A stretch of DNA of 41,275 nucleotides, taken from Promethearchaeota archaeon (GTDB lineage: Archaea > Asgardarchaeota > Lokiarchaeia > Sigyniarchaeales > SOKP01). How positions within the stretch are numbered: the stretch's first letter is position 1; every line of letters begins with the position of its first letter. Below are positions 7,186-15,268 of this stretch, in pieces. Location of the stretch: the NCBI GenBank assembly GCA_020344955.1, contig CP070831.1, forward strand, positions 2,427,614-2,468,888, in the 5' to 3' direction. The position numbers were made by a program, and so were the translations under genes. The notes beneath the pieces are model-generated. The model was not told the DNA's origin. It saw only the letters and a program-made list of their open reading frames with translations, and did not search any database.

Positions 7186-7887
7186 ATGAAATTTGATATC
7201 TATTTATTTGATTTAGATGGTACATTGCTCCACCTTGGTAATATTAGACATTATGCCGGAAAAATCTTGATGGAGGCTTTAAAAAGACTAAGAGCAAAGT
7301 ATCCTCCTACTGGTGATGAGAAATTTAAACTTTGGACATCCCAACAAGGTTACTTAAAAGTTTTGGAAGGGTGGGGCGTTGAAGAACCACAAAATTTCTG
7401 GAAATTTTTCGATGAAATTGATTTTGAAAAGAGGAAAACACTTATTAAAGAAAAGAAGGTTTATTTGTATCAAGATGTAAATTACATGCTAAAGAAAATT
7501 TATCATCATAAAGATAGCAAAAAGCTAGCAATTGTGACAAACACAGCATATTACATATGTGATTTTATTTTAAATAAATTTAATATCAAGAAATTTTTTC
7601 ATGAGACTTTTAGTTTGGGTTATTATGATAATGACCAGGAATTAGCTAAACCATCTCCAAAAGGCATTCTGACTATATTAGATAAATTCAAATATGATCC
7701 AAATGAATCAAATGCTATTTTAGTTGGAGATTCTAAACTTGATATTATTGCTGCTAAAAATGCTAAGATTTATGCATGTTTAATAAGAAGAGAATTAAAT
7801 CCACGTAATATGCGATATAAAGAATGGAATATTCAACCAGATTTCGTCATAGAAGAACTAAATGAACTATTTGATTTACAATATTAG
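7186..7887 (+). CDS. HAD-superfamily hydrolase
   Basis: A haloacid dehalogenase-like hydrolase, most likely a phosphatase. Motif I is DLDGTLL near the N-terminus (nucleophile and acid/base Asp), motif II is IVTNTA, motif III has the Lys in AKPSPKG, and motif IV is LVGDSKLDIIAAKNA. A helical cap (about residues 20-95) sits between motifs I and II, as in class C1 enzymes. The ATG at 7186 is chosen over the TTG at 7171 because it directly follows the upstream stop and begins MKFDIYLFDLDG. Substrate unknown; gph-like or nucleotidase activity is possible. Confidence 0.88.
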   Translation: MKFDIYLFDLDGTLLHLGNIRHYAGKILMEALKRLRAKYPPTGDEKFKLWTSQQGYLKVLEGWGVEEPQNFWKFFDEIDFEKRKTLIKEKKVYLYQDVNYMLKKIYHHKDSKKLAIVTNTAYYICDFILNKFNIKKFFHETFSLGYYDNDQELAKPSPKGILTILDKFKYDPNESNAILVGDSKLDIIAAKNAKIYACLIRRELNPRNMRYKEWNIQPDFVIEELNELFDLQY

Positions 7888-8008
7888 AAATTATAGAAAT
7901 TATTTGTTTCATCCCTTAATTTTATAGAAACACATATTTTTAATCAATAAAAATAAATATCCAAACTGATTTTTATTTAATATTGAATATCTTAAGAGAC
8001 TAGTCCAA

Positions 8009-9736
8009 ATGTCGACAAAATTAGGAGAAGAAAATATTTTACTGAAAAAAGTGTGGAAAATCATCAATTTAATCCAAGCTAATCAGTTATTTGTTCATTT
8101 CAAAGATTTGAGCATTAGATATCAAGATGAAAAAAGTAAAAAATTAAGTACAAAAAAATTACCCGAAATATTATCACTCTGTATACTGAATGCTATAGTT
8201 CCAAATTCTGCTATACTCTTAGTAGGTGGCCATGGTGGTGGTAAAACAACACTTGCTAAACTTTTGGGAAGAATGTTTACTTCTAATTCGCTTAATGAAA
8301 TAGAAAACTCAATTATAAGAGGGCATCCTCAATTAACTGAAGAGAAACTTATTGGAACACTTAAACTCGGCAAGTTAATGAAAGAAGGTGAGGAAGAGGT
8401 TGTATGGAGACAATTTGTTACAAATTTCTGGAAAATTATAGATGAAGTAAATCGATTGACACCATATGCTCAGGATATCCTCTTATCATTACTGGCTGAA
8501 GGAACTGTTAAATATTACGATTCAATAACATCAATTAATAAATACAGCTTATTTGCTACTATAAATCCACATGATATTGGCACATTTGAATTATCTCAAC
8601 CATTTTTGGATAGGTTTGGAATATCTGTTCCTATTAGCATGCCTGGAAGTCATGATTTGCAAATTATCTTAGCGGGGAAAGATGAAAAATATAGTGGTCG
8701 AGATGAATTAATAGAGGTGCCAAAAGTTTTATCTATTGACGAATTGATGGAAATTTGGTATTATGTTAATAAAATGACTTTTACATCTGATGTTAATAAT
8801 TACATACATGCTATAATTAGAGAATTTACATTATGTTCTAGAGTTGATAAAGCAAATACTGAGGATTTAAAACCAAGTACTGGTTTATGTTCAGGTTGTC
8901 ATTTTAATACAGCTCAAAACATCTGTAATAAAATTGATTCGATTCTAAGTGTAAGAGTTGCAAAAGATCTTTTAAGATATTCGAAAGCTTTAGCTTGGTT
9001 ATTAGGAATCTATGAAATTGATGTCAATATTGTGAATACTATTGCACCATATGTAATTTCACACAGAGCAATATATGTAAAAAGAGATTTAGACAAAGCT
9101 CCTTATTTTGGAGATAAATATGAATTCACTCGCAACATTTTAAATACTATTCAAAAAAGATTTAAAAATCGTGAAGTGTGTTATCAAATTTCTGAGAGAT
9201 ATCGCCAAGGGAATCCCAAAAATGATGATTTAACTGAATTGAAAAAATTCGAGAAGAATGATTTGATTGTAAAATATGATTTAATACCATTTGTAAATTC
9301 AATAAATAATAAGGAATATGCACCAATTGCCCAACTAATACAGGATGCGTCTAAAAAAGGAGATATTACTAAACTAGCTGAAATTAGAAATCAACTCTTA
9401 GAGGAAATTGATTTTCCAAATAGAGGAGACTTAATTGAATGGTGTAATCGTGAGCTTTTCAAACAAACAGTTACCGACTATGTATTCAAGTATCAATTTA
9501 ATAAGGAATTATGGGCAGATATTGCTTCTGAATTTTCTGATCTAGACCAACCTTTAAAAGAGGCATTTAGTCAAAGGCAGACAAAACAAATTCGTACAGA
9601 AGATATGCTTCTTGAAATTAATGTTACTGGAACTAAAGAAGATTCCTTGGTGAATATTCAGGTTTCTGGAGGTTCTGAGGCAATAAAATTAAGATCCATT
9701 TTAGATAATCTAGATTACATGAAAAAGGAAGAATAA
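8009..9736 (+). CDS. MoxR-type AAA+ ATPase with four-Cys insertion
   Basis: A 575-residue AAA+ ATPase of the MoxR kind, which act as chaperones remodelling or loading cofactors into partner proteins together with VWA proteins. Walker A is GGHGGGKTT (73-81), Walker B is IIDE (143-146), sensor 1 is in ATINP (183-187), and QPFLDRFG precedes the arginine finger region. Before the sensor-2 lid (VRVAKDLLRYSKALAWLLG) lies C276-x17-C294-x2-C297-x8-C306, a possible Fe-S or zinc site not usual in MoxR. The C-terminal 200 residues are an added domain I do not recognise. The VWA gene starts 17 bases after the stop. Confidence 0.85.
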   Translation: MSTKLGEENILLKKVWKIINLIQANQLFVHFKDLSIRYQDEKSKKLSTKKLPEILSLCILNAIVPNSAILLVGGHGGGKTTLAKLLGRMFTSNSLNEIENSIIRGHPQLTEEKLIGTLKLGKLMKEGEEEVVWRQFVTNFWKIIDEVNRLTPYAQDILLSLLAEGTVKYYDSITSINKYSLFATINPHDIGTFELSQPFLDRFGISVPISMPGSHDLQIILAGKDEKYSGRDELIEVPKVLSIDELMEIWYYVNKMTFTSDVNNYIHAIIREFTLCSRVDKANTEDLKPSTGLCSGCHFNTAQNICNKIDSILSVRVAKDLLRYSKALAWLLGIYEIDVNIVNTIAPYVISHRAIYVKRDLDKAPYFGDKYEFTRNILNTIQKRFKNREVCYQISERYRQGNPKNDDLTELKKFEKNDLIVKYDLIPFVNSINNKEYAPIAQLIQDASKKGDITKLAEIRNQLLEEIDFPNRGDLIEWCNRELFKQTVTDYVFKYQFNKELWADIASEFSDLDQPLKEAFSQRQTKQIRTEDMLLEINVTGTKEDSLVNIQVSGGSEAIKLRSILDNLDYMKKEE

Positions 9737-9753
9737 GAGAATTTAAAGTCAAG

Positions 9754-11472
9754 ATGATTCAATCTAGAAGAAAAAAAGGAAGAAATTTTAAACAAGGGGC
9801 TTCAGAAAAAGAAAAGAAAATCATAGAACTAGCAAAAATAGCCTGGAACAAGACTTTAAAAGAATTTTATTATCCTCCCTTAAATGAACCAAATTATGTA
9901 TTTGATTATACTCATTTAGAAGGATTCTATATTGATCCAGATCATCGATGGCAAATAACAATGAATCTAGCTAATACTCCCATACTTAAAGATGATCAGG
10001 AATATATAGATTATTTTTATATTATTTCACTACATGAAGTTTCTCATTACCAAATTATACCATATGACGGATTAATTAATGCAAAATTACTTAGATCTGC
10101 TATGGAGTATGTAAATCAGAATTATGCACCTATTGTAGTAAATATATTTGCAGATTTAATAATTGATACTAAATTATTCAAAAAATATACTGATCTCATT
10201 ATTTGGGAAATGTGTGAGACTTATAAACATCTAAACAGTAAGGGGCCCATGAGTAATTTTAGTAAATTTTTATTTCGAGCTTATGAGAAAATGTGGAATA
10301 AAGATGTTATAGGGGATGAAACATTAAAAGAAATGGATTCTTTAGCAGGAAAAGTTTCAAAAATTATTCTCAAAGATTTCGAAGATGAATCAACTTGGGA
10401 AAAGAAAGTTTCCCAAATAGCAAATAATTTAAATATATTAATCCAAGACACTTTTACATTGATTGGAACAAGAGGAATTTTAGATAGAAATAAAGAAAAA
10501 AGAAAAAGTCCTGGAGGAGCATTTGTAGAAGTTCCTAAAGATGTTTTAGAAATAATGGACAATCCTTTAGAAAATAAAAATTCAGATAAACTTAAAGAGG
10601 GTAATGATGACAGTCTACAGCAAAAATCTGAAGAATTTGCTAAAAATATCCCGTATTCTGAATTTGGAGGTCCTGCGCGTCAAGCAGGTATTTTGGTCGA
10701 TGGAAGCACGTTAGCTGCATGGTATAGAGGTTTAGCTAAAAATTTGATTGAGATAAAAATTTTTGAACAAAAACCAGGAGGACAATTACCCATTTATCCA
10801 GAACTCTGGCGTATTGGAGATAGAATAGAAGAATTAGATATTGTACAAAGTCTGCTGAATAGTCCAGTAATTATACCAAATATCACTACAAGAAAATGGG
10901 CATTTACAGCAGGACCTGGTCATTTAATTGAACAGGAGATACCAGATCTTCTAATTGTTCTAGACTCTTCAGGATCTATGGGTTGGAATTATACTTCTAG
11001 ATCTATTAGTGGTAGAGGGCCATATCATACAGCTCTAGTAGCCGCTTTTGCATCTTTACATTACGCAGCTAGTAAAGGGGCCAAATTTAGTATAATTAAT
11101 TTTTCAAATAGAGCTGATATTTGCCAATGGACATCTAATTATAAAAAAGCTGAAAAAACACTATTGCGATATCAAGGAGGAGGTACATTTCTGCCAATAG
11201 AAGAAATTACCAATCAATGTGAAAAAGCAGAAAAAAAGGCGTTAGTTTTTATAATTACAGATTTTGGCATATATAATTGGAGTAAAGCTAAGAAAGCTAT
11301 GCTAAATTTGGTTGAAAAGGGGCATAAAATTGTAGGTTTTTTCATTGGATCCAAGAAAATACCTAAAGACAAATTCAAGAGTTTATTTGATAGAGTCACA
11401 TTCTATGGTATAGGAAATCCTAAAGATTTAATTAGTCTAGTAATAAAAGAAGTACAAAATTATTATGTATGA
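9754..11472 (+). CDS. Metallopeptidase-like plus VWA domain protein
   Basis: A 572-residue protein with two modules. The N-terminal part has a zinc-peptidase signature HEVSH (94-98) in a helix, followed at about 130-140 by NIFADLIIDTKL, which may hold a third ligand. The C-terminal VWA domain has an intact MIDAS: DSSGS (404-408), Thr478 in GGGTFLP, and Asp503 in ITDFG, so it should bind a divalent metal and a protein partner. This resembles the bacterial putative-metallopeptidase/VWA-like (DUF2201) proteins that sit beside MoxR ATPases. No signal peptide: it is cytosolic. With the upstream ATPase it forms an operon. Confidence 0.8.
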   Translation: MIQSRRKKGRNFKQGASEKEKKIIELAKIAWNKTLKEFYYPPLNEPNYVFDYTHLEGFYIDPDHRWQITMNLANTPILKDDQEYIDYFYIISLHEVSHYQIIPYDGLINAKLLRSAMEYVNQNYAPIVVNIFADLIIDTKLFKKYTDLIIWEMCETYKHLNSKGPMSNFSKFLFRAYEKMWNKDVIGDETLKEMDSLAGKVSKIILKDFEDESTWEKKVSQIANNLNILIQDTFTLIGTRGILDRNKEKRKSPGGAFVEVPKDVLEIMDNPLENKNSDKLKEGNDDSLQQKSEEFAKNIPYSEFGGPARQAGILVDGSTLAAWYRGLAKNLIEIKIFEQKPGGQLPIYPELWRIGDRIEELDIVQSLLNSPVIIPNITTRKWAFTAGPGHLIEQEIPDLLIVLDSSGSMGWNYTSRSISGRGPYHTALVAAFASLHYAASKGAKFSIINFSNRADICQWTSNYKKAEKTLLRYQGGGTFLPIEEITNQCEKAEKKALVFIITDFGIYNWSKAKKAMLNLVEKGHKIVGFFIGSKKIPKDKFKSLFDRVTFYGIGNPKDLISLVIKEVQNYYV

Positions 11473-11476
11473 ATTA

Positions 11477-11749
11477 TTAACGTTTATTAATTTCGCGTAA
11501 ATACAATTTCATGAAATAACGTTGGCTTTGGCAATACAATAATTTATCTTTATCTGTTAAATGACTACATTTTTGTAATACATTTTGAATGTCTGAAAGC
11601 AGTTTAAAGTTATCATATTTTGAAGTTTGTGGTATCTCCTCTACTTGTTTACTGACTTGCTTGTTAAGAACATTAGGTTCATAGAATAAATCTTTAAGAT
11701 TAAGAACAGGTTCTGAATCTCCTAACTTTGAAATTATCATTTCTTTCAT
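11477..11749 (-). CDS. Hypothetical protein, 90 aa
   Basis: A 90-residue protein I do not recognise, converging on the VWA gene with 4 bases between the stops. The N-terminal half is polar and likely disordered; the C-terminal half is helical (FKLLSDIQNVLQKCSHLT, then DKLLYCQSQRYFMKLYLREI) with Cys at two points. Codon pattern and a plausible minus-strand TATA (TTTTTAATATATATG, about 11818-11834 in reverse) support it being real. Four helically phased GTAATA boxes lie upstream of this promoter. Confidence 0.5.
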   Translation of the reverse strand: MKEMIISKLGDSEPVLNLKDLFYEPNVLNKQVSKQVEEIPQTSKYDNFKLLSDIQNVLQKCSHLTDKDKLLYCQSQRYFMKLYLREINKR

Positions 11750-11861
11750 TCGGTATTGAATTTTTTTTACGACTCATTCAAATAATGGTAAATATCTCTA
11801 TGATAGCAGAGCGATATCTACATATATATTAAAAACATATGATCTGTTCTTTTGAAACTAA

Positions 11862-11899
11862 GTAATATGTGTGTAATATCTTGTAATACGTTTGTAATA
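11862..11899. promoter_or_regulatory. Four GTAATA boxes at one-turn spacing
   Basis: GTAATA occurs at 11862, 11873, 11883 and 11894, so the intervals are 11, 10 and 11 bases, close to one DNA helical turn. The array lies about 30 bases upstream of the minus-strand TATA of the 90-aa gene, a place where archaeal activators bind. Function is inferred. Confidence 0.35.
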
Positions 11900-11951
11900 T
11901 CTTCAGAAAAATTATTTTAAGAATGAGCAAGAAAAAAGAATGTATTTAATT

Positions 11952-12470
11952 TTATAAAACCTCAAGGATACTGTCAACATCCAACCATCCTTTTTGGGCA
12001 TGTATAATCGTTCCATTTTTATCAATAACAAATTGTCCAGGTCCCTGCTTTTCCCAACCTTCATAATCTCCATGTTCAAAACCCAATTTTAAAGCTTCTT
12101 TCAATTTTGAACGGATTTTTGTGATAGCTCCAGCTGTCATCAATCCAAGACCATATTCTTTATATAATTCATCTTTAGAACTAGGTATAACAGGAAAATC
12201 AATGTGTTTATTTTCAATATACTCTTTTGCTACTTTTTCGCCAGATTGTGTGATATAAAGAATCTTAGCTCCTTTTGCTTCAATTTCAGTTTTGCGATCC
12301 AAAATAGTCTTTAGATCTAATTGGCATATTGGGCAGCCAAAATACCTTGAAAAAATAAGAACAATTTTATGTTCCCCAATTATTTCACTTAAATCAACGG
12401 TTCCTGCATTATAGGAATTAATTTTAAATGAAGGTGCTTTATCTCCTTCTTTTAAATCGTTTTTTACCAT
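11952..12470 (-). CDS. Peroxiredoxin-like thioredoxin-fold protein
   Basis: A 172-residue redoxin of the AhpC/TSA superfamily, probably reducing peroxides with thiols. The N-terminal EGDKAPSFKINSYNAGTVDL and the strand IVLIFSRYFGCPICQLDL place Cys46 and Cys49 at the start of the active-site helix; a CPxC pair in FSRYxGCP is typical of the peroxiredoxin-like AhpC-TSA_2 group rather than classical two-Cys peroxiredoxins. Later elements (GPGQFVIDKNGTIIHAQKG) give the cis-Pro-like strand and the final beta hairpin. It is a single-gene unit. Bacterioferritin comigratory-type activity is an alternative. Confidence 0.82.
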   Translation of the reverse strand: MVKNDLKEGDKAPSFKINSYNAGTVDLSEIIGEHKIVLIFSRYFGCPICQLDLKTILDRKTEIEAKGAKILYITQSGEKVAKEYIENKHIDFPVIPSSKDELYKEYGLGLMTAGAITKIRSKLKEALKLGFEHGDYEGWEKQGPGQFVIDKNGTIIHAQKGWLDVDSILEVL

Positions 12471-12684
12471 AATTTACCAAATTTCTGATAATTTAATCTT
12501 GATAAAATAAATTTTCCATTAAAAATTTATTTAATTGTTTCTGTTTATAAAGAATTGATAATTTCTTGATGAAATATAATCAATTAATTTTAATAATGTA
12601 AGCTCAATAAATAACATAATAAGAAATTACAATTTAATCAAAATAATATCTTTTAATAAAAAATCTAACTGAAAGGTAAAACTT

Positions 12685-13476
12685 ATGGAAAAAAAAGTAT
12701 ATGTTTGCAAGAAAGGTAAGAAATCTAGTGTTATTATTGAAGATATAACCGTCCAGATTAAAGAAGGTGCTACAGTAGTTATGGGTTTTGCAGGTATCGG
12801 ACTTATTGGACCTATTGTTGCTAACACCCTTATTGAACAGATCCCTGATATAAAAGAAATTGGTTTTATCACTTCTGAATATCTCCCACCTATCTCAGTT
12901 TTTTATGCTGGTGTATTAAAACATCCTTTTAGATTACTTTACTCTACCCAACATAATTTAATTATTGGTATATGTGAGGTTCCTTTCCAAGTAACTACTG
13001 CTTACAATGATCTGAGTAAAACTATTTGTAATTGGGCTTTATCCGATGATGTTAAAGCAAAAGAATTAGTCATATTTCAAGGTATCCCCCAAAGAGGAAT
13101 TATTGATGATTATCCCGTATACTATGCTGCTGAAGAGATAATGATGGAACATCTTAAAAAATTTGGTATAACTAAGGTCGAGAAAGGGATCATAGTTGGT
13201 CCAGAAGCTACCGTTTTGAACGAAGCTTTAATGAACAGATTGAATGCTTTCGCTTTATTTACTCCTGTATTAGAGATTCCAACTCCAGAAGGTGCTGCCA
13301 GTATTTTAGAAGTCTTAAATAAAATCTATAATTTATCAATTGATACAGCCTCTTTAATAGAACAGGGAAAAGAAATTAAAGCGAAAATGTTAGAACTAGC
13401 ACAGAAAGCTCAGGAATATCAGGAGCAACAACAGTTACCTGGTAAAAAGGAAGCGTATACAAAATACTTTCAATAA
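12685..13476 (+). CDS. PAC2-family protein (archaeal proteasome-assembly-chaperone homologue)
   Basis: A 263-residue PAC2-family protein, the archaeal relatives of the eukaryotic proteasome assembly chaperone. Signatures are the N-terminal VVMGFAGIGLIGPIVANTL (31-49), the central acidic helical part, and TPEGAASILEVLNKIYNLSIDT (about 212-233), a family hallmark. The C-terminal 30 residues are a Gln-rich helix ending KYFQ, which resembles the HbYX tail that docks into proteasome alpha-ring pockets but with Phe where Tyr is expected. An AAAGGT ribosome site lies 8 bases before the ATG. A T-run at 13490-13497 ends the transcript. Confidence 0.85.
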   Translation: MEKKVYVCKKGKKSSVIIEDITVQIKEGATVVMGFAGIGLIGPIVANTLIEQIPDIKEIGFITSEYLPPISVFYAGVLKHPFRLLYSTQHNLIIGICEVPFQVTTAYNDLSKTICNWALSDDVKAKELVIFQGIPQRGIIDDYPVYYAAEEIMMEHLKKFGITKVEKGIIVGPEATVLNEALMNRLNAFALFTPVLEIPTPEGAASILEVLNKIYNLSIDTASLIEQGKEIKAKMLELAQKAQEYQEQQQLPGKKEAYTKYFQ

Positions 13477-13489
13477 TTAATTTTCTCTA

Positions 13490-13497
13490 TTTTTTTT
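13490..13497 (+). terminator. T-run after the PAC2 gene
   Basis: Eight consecutive T bases lie 14 bases past the stop codon, a typical archaeal termination signal. Confidence 0.45.
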
Positions 13498-13615
13498 GAT
13501 TGATATTCTATAAAAATTAATTTTAAAATACACCTTTATTTAGATAAACTAATTAAGCAGTACTAGAATACGAAATAAAAAGATTTTAAGGTAATTTCTT
13601 ATAAAGGAGAAATTT

Positions 13616-14041
13616 GTTCCGGTCCAGATTGACCAAGAATTATGTTTAAGATGCGAGCGATGTTTAAGAGCTTGCAAAGTAAAGGCAATTTATTTTGAAC
13701 ATGGGATCAGAAAGGTTGATTATGTTACATGTAAAGCCTGTTTAAATTGTGTTCAAGTTTGCCCTAGAAATGCTATAGAGGTCACGTCCATTACAAGTCC
13801 AGATCAAATTATCAGTATTAAAATTGATCATGAGAAATGTAGTATGTGTGGTAAATGCTTGGATGAAAATGGCAAATTCTGTCCCAAAAATCTCTTTTAT
13901 AAAGACAAAGTGAAAAAAGTAGGAAGAGAAGAAGAAGGAATCAGATATAAATATAGAGAAATTAATAAATGCCAAGGCTGCTTAAAATGCGAAATCTCTT
14001 GCTCAGAAGGAGCTATTGAACCCGTAAAATTTGAAACTTAA
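13616..14041 (+). CDS. Polyferredoxin with four 4Fe-4S motifs, start codon not canonical
   Basis: An electron carrier with four CxxCxxCxxxC-like motifs: CLRCERCLRAC, CKACLNCVQVCP, CSMCGKCL followed by CP, and CQGCLKCEISC. The frame is open from 13595 but contains no ATG, GTG or TTG before an ATG at 13844, which would cut off the first two clusters and the start of the third. A strong ribosome site AAAGGAG (13603-13609) instead points to about 13616 (GTT). I list the 141-aa version from there; the start is unsure, and an unusual start or a sequence error are both possible. It converges on afpA, a flavoprotein that is a natural redox partner. Confidence 0.8.
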   Translation, partial: VPVQIDQELCLRCERCLRACKVKAIYFEHGIRKVDYVTCKACLNCVQVCPRNAIEVTSITSPDQIISIKIDHEKCSMCGKCLDENGKFCPKNLFYKDKVKKVGREEEGIRYKYREINKCQGCLKCEISCSEGAIEPVKFET

Positions 14042-14061
14042 AGCTTATCATTAATTTCTGT

Positions 14062-14613
14062 TTATGTCTCAGATAAAAATTTTTCTATTATAAGAGGTTT
14101 AATTTCAGCAAAATCAGATATTACTAAGACACCTTCCATTCTCTTTAATCTTTCAATATTTTCAAGTTCAATATCTCTTATTTTTAAAACCAATGGTGAT
14201 CCATCTGGACGAGAAGTCACAATAGGCTCAATATCCTGATCTGATGGAAATATATAAACTATTTGACCTCCTTTTATAGCTTGAGCTATACAATTAGTTA
14301 TTAGACTATCTGCGATCCCATAAACTATTTTTGCTACACTATTAGCTGAAACAGGGCAAACTAAGAACATATCATAATTTCCAAGCTGTAGTGGTCCAGC
14401 ATAGAATGGAATATTAGGAGTCTTTTCAATTTTCACCTTTTTAACGACTTCAATTAAAGCTAACCATTTCTTATACCATTTAACAACCGCCGCTCCTTCT
14501 TTTGATAATATAACAGTTAAATCTATATTGAATTCCTCTTGTAATTCTTTCATTAAATCGATGGATTCTTGAAGAACATAACCTGTTCCTGTCATCCCCC
14601 ATATGAGCTTCAT
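14062..14613 (-). CDS. afpA: Archaeoflavoprotein AfpA
   Basis: AfpA is an FMN-binding, UbiX/flavoprotein-fold electron carrier of archaea that accepts electrons from ferredoxin. The 183-residue sequence closely follows family members such as MJ0208: N-terminal KLIWGMTGTGYVL, VVKWYKKW (43-50), PVSANSVAKIVYGIADSLITN (87-107), VYIFPSDQ, and IELENIERLKRMEGV near the C-terminus. It overlaps the DAPG-hydrolase-like gene by the ATGA arrangement (14610-14613), so the two are translationally coupled. The four-cluster ferredoxin gene converges on it from the other side. Confidence 0.88.
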   Translation of the reverse strand: MKLIWGMTGTGYVLQESIDLMKELQEEFNIDLTVILSKEGAAVVKWYKKWLALIEVVKKVKIEKTPNIPFYAGPLQLGNYDMFLVCPVSANSVAKIVYGIADSLITNCIAQAIKGGQIVYIFPSDQDIEPIVTSRPDGSPLVLKIRDIELENIERLKRMEGVLVISDFAEIKPLIIEKFLSET

Positions 14614-15125
14614 TTCGTAATCACTGATCTTTCTTTATATAAACTTGGCAAAAATTCAGTAAAATATCCTATTTCTTCAATATTATGTTTTCTTAAGTGT
14701 TCAATGAATGAATTTGGGATTTGAGCAGGTAAACGAAATGTTGATCTTAGAAGAGTTCCATTAGGAATTGATTGATATTCATGTAAAATCCAACTCATAG
14801 GATTATTTTTATTATCTAAAACACTCGCTGCATTTTTATGGTTAAATTCAGCCTTAATTGGTATAGAGTCAGGATTTTCCCATCGAATTCTTAATGTTGT
14901 CGGTCTTCCTTCGATTGTTTCAACTACACGATGTATAGCCCCTACATGACCTTTCACATCTCTAGGAGAAATTTCCCATTCAAATGATTTATGATCTCTG
15001 GGATGCCATAATCTATATCGTTCTGAATTATCAATATGATCCCACCACCAATCGATCATTTCAGGAGAAACTCCAGAAAGTTTATGTTCAACGATTATAT
15101 CAGTAGTTTCCTTTTTATCGTTCAT
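14610..15125 (-). CDS. DAPG-hydrolase-like (PhlG-type) protein
   Basis: A 171-residue protein resembling the DAPG hydrolase (PhlG) fold, a relative of START-domain proteins that cleaves a carbon-carbon bond in 2,4-diacetylphloroglucinol with zinc. The tryptophan-rich MIDWWWDHIDNSERYRLW (23-40) followed by HPRDHKSFEW is a hallmark, then GAIHRVVE and IRWENPDS. It is much shorter than PhlG, so it may lack one or more zinc ligands and do a different reaction. It is the first gene of a two-gene operon with afpA (4-base overlap), which hints at a redox-linked small-molecule pathway. The reaction here is not known. Confidence 0.65.
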   Translation of the reverse strand: MNDKKETTDIIVEHKLSGVSPEMIDWWWDHIDNSERYRLWHPRDHKSFEWEISPRDVKGHVGAIHRVVETIEGRPTTLRIRWENPDSIPIKAEFNHKNAASVLDNKNNPMSWILHEYQSIPNGTLLRSTFRLPAQIPNSFIEHLRKHNIEEIGYFTEFLPSLYKERSVITK

Positions 15126-15220
15126 TTTTAGTGAAAATAGAAGTTTAATTAACTCTTAACTTATGAAAAATTAGCTTTATTTATAAAATCTAACTAAAAG
15201 AATTAATAATTTAAGCATGA

Positions 15221-15230
15221 TAAATATTTA
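15221..15230 (+). promoter_or_regulatory. TATA box of the cysteine desulfurase gene
   Basis: TAAATATTTA lies 39 bases before the ATG at 15269, with transcription expected near 15255. The divergent DAPG-hydrolase-like gene has its own reverse TATA (TTTATAAATAAA read on the minus strand) near 15177-15188. Confidence 0.4.
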
Positions 15231-15268
15231 ATGATAATATTCTCAAAATAATTAGCTTTGGAATTAAT

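Noticed and set aside
10281-10562. Minus-strand frame of 93 codons inside the VWA gene
   Set aside because: Low-complexity antisense of a gene with strong domain evidence; no promoter or homology signal.
13742-13975. Minus-strand frame of 77 codons opposite the ferredoxin
   Set aside because: It is the antisense shadow of Cys-rich codons; the sense strand has four clear Fe-S motifs.
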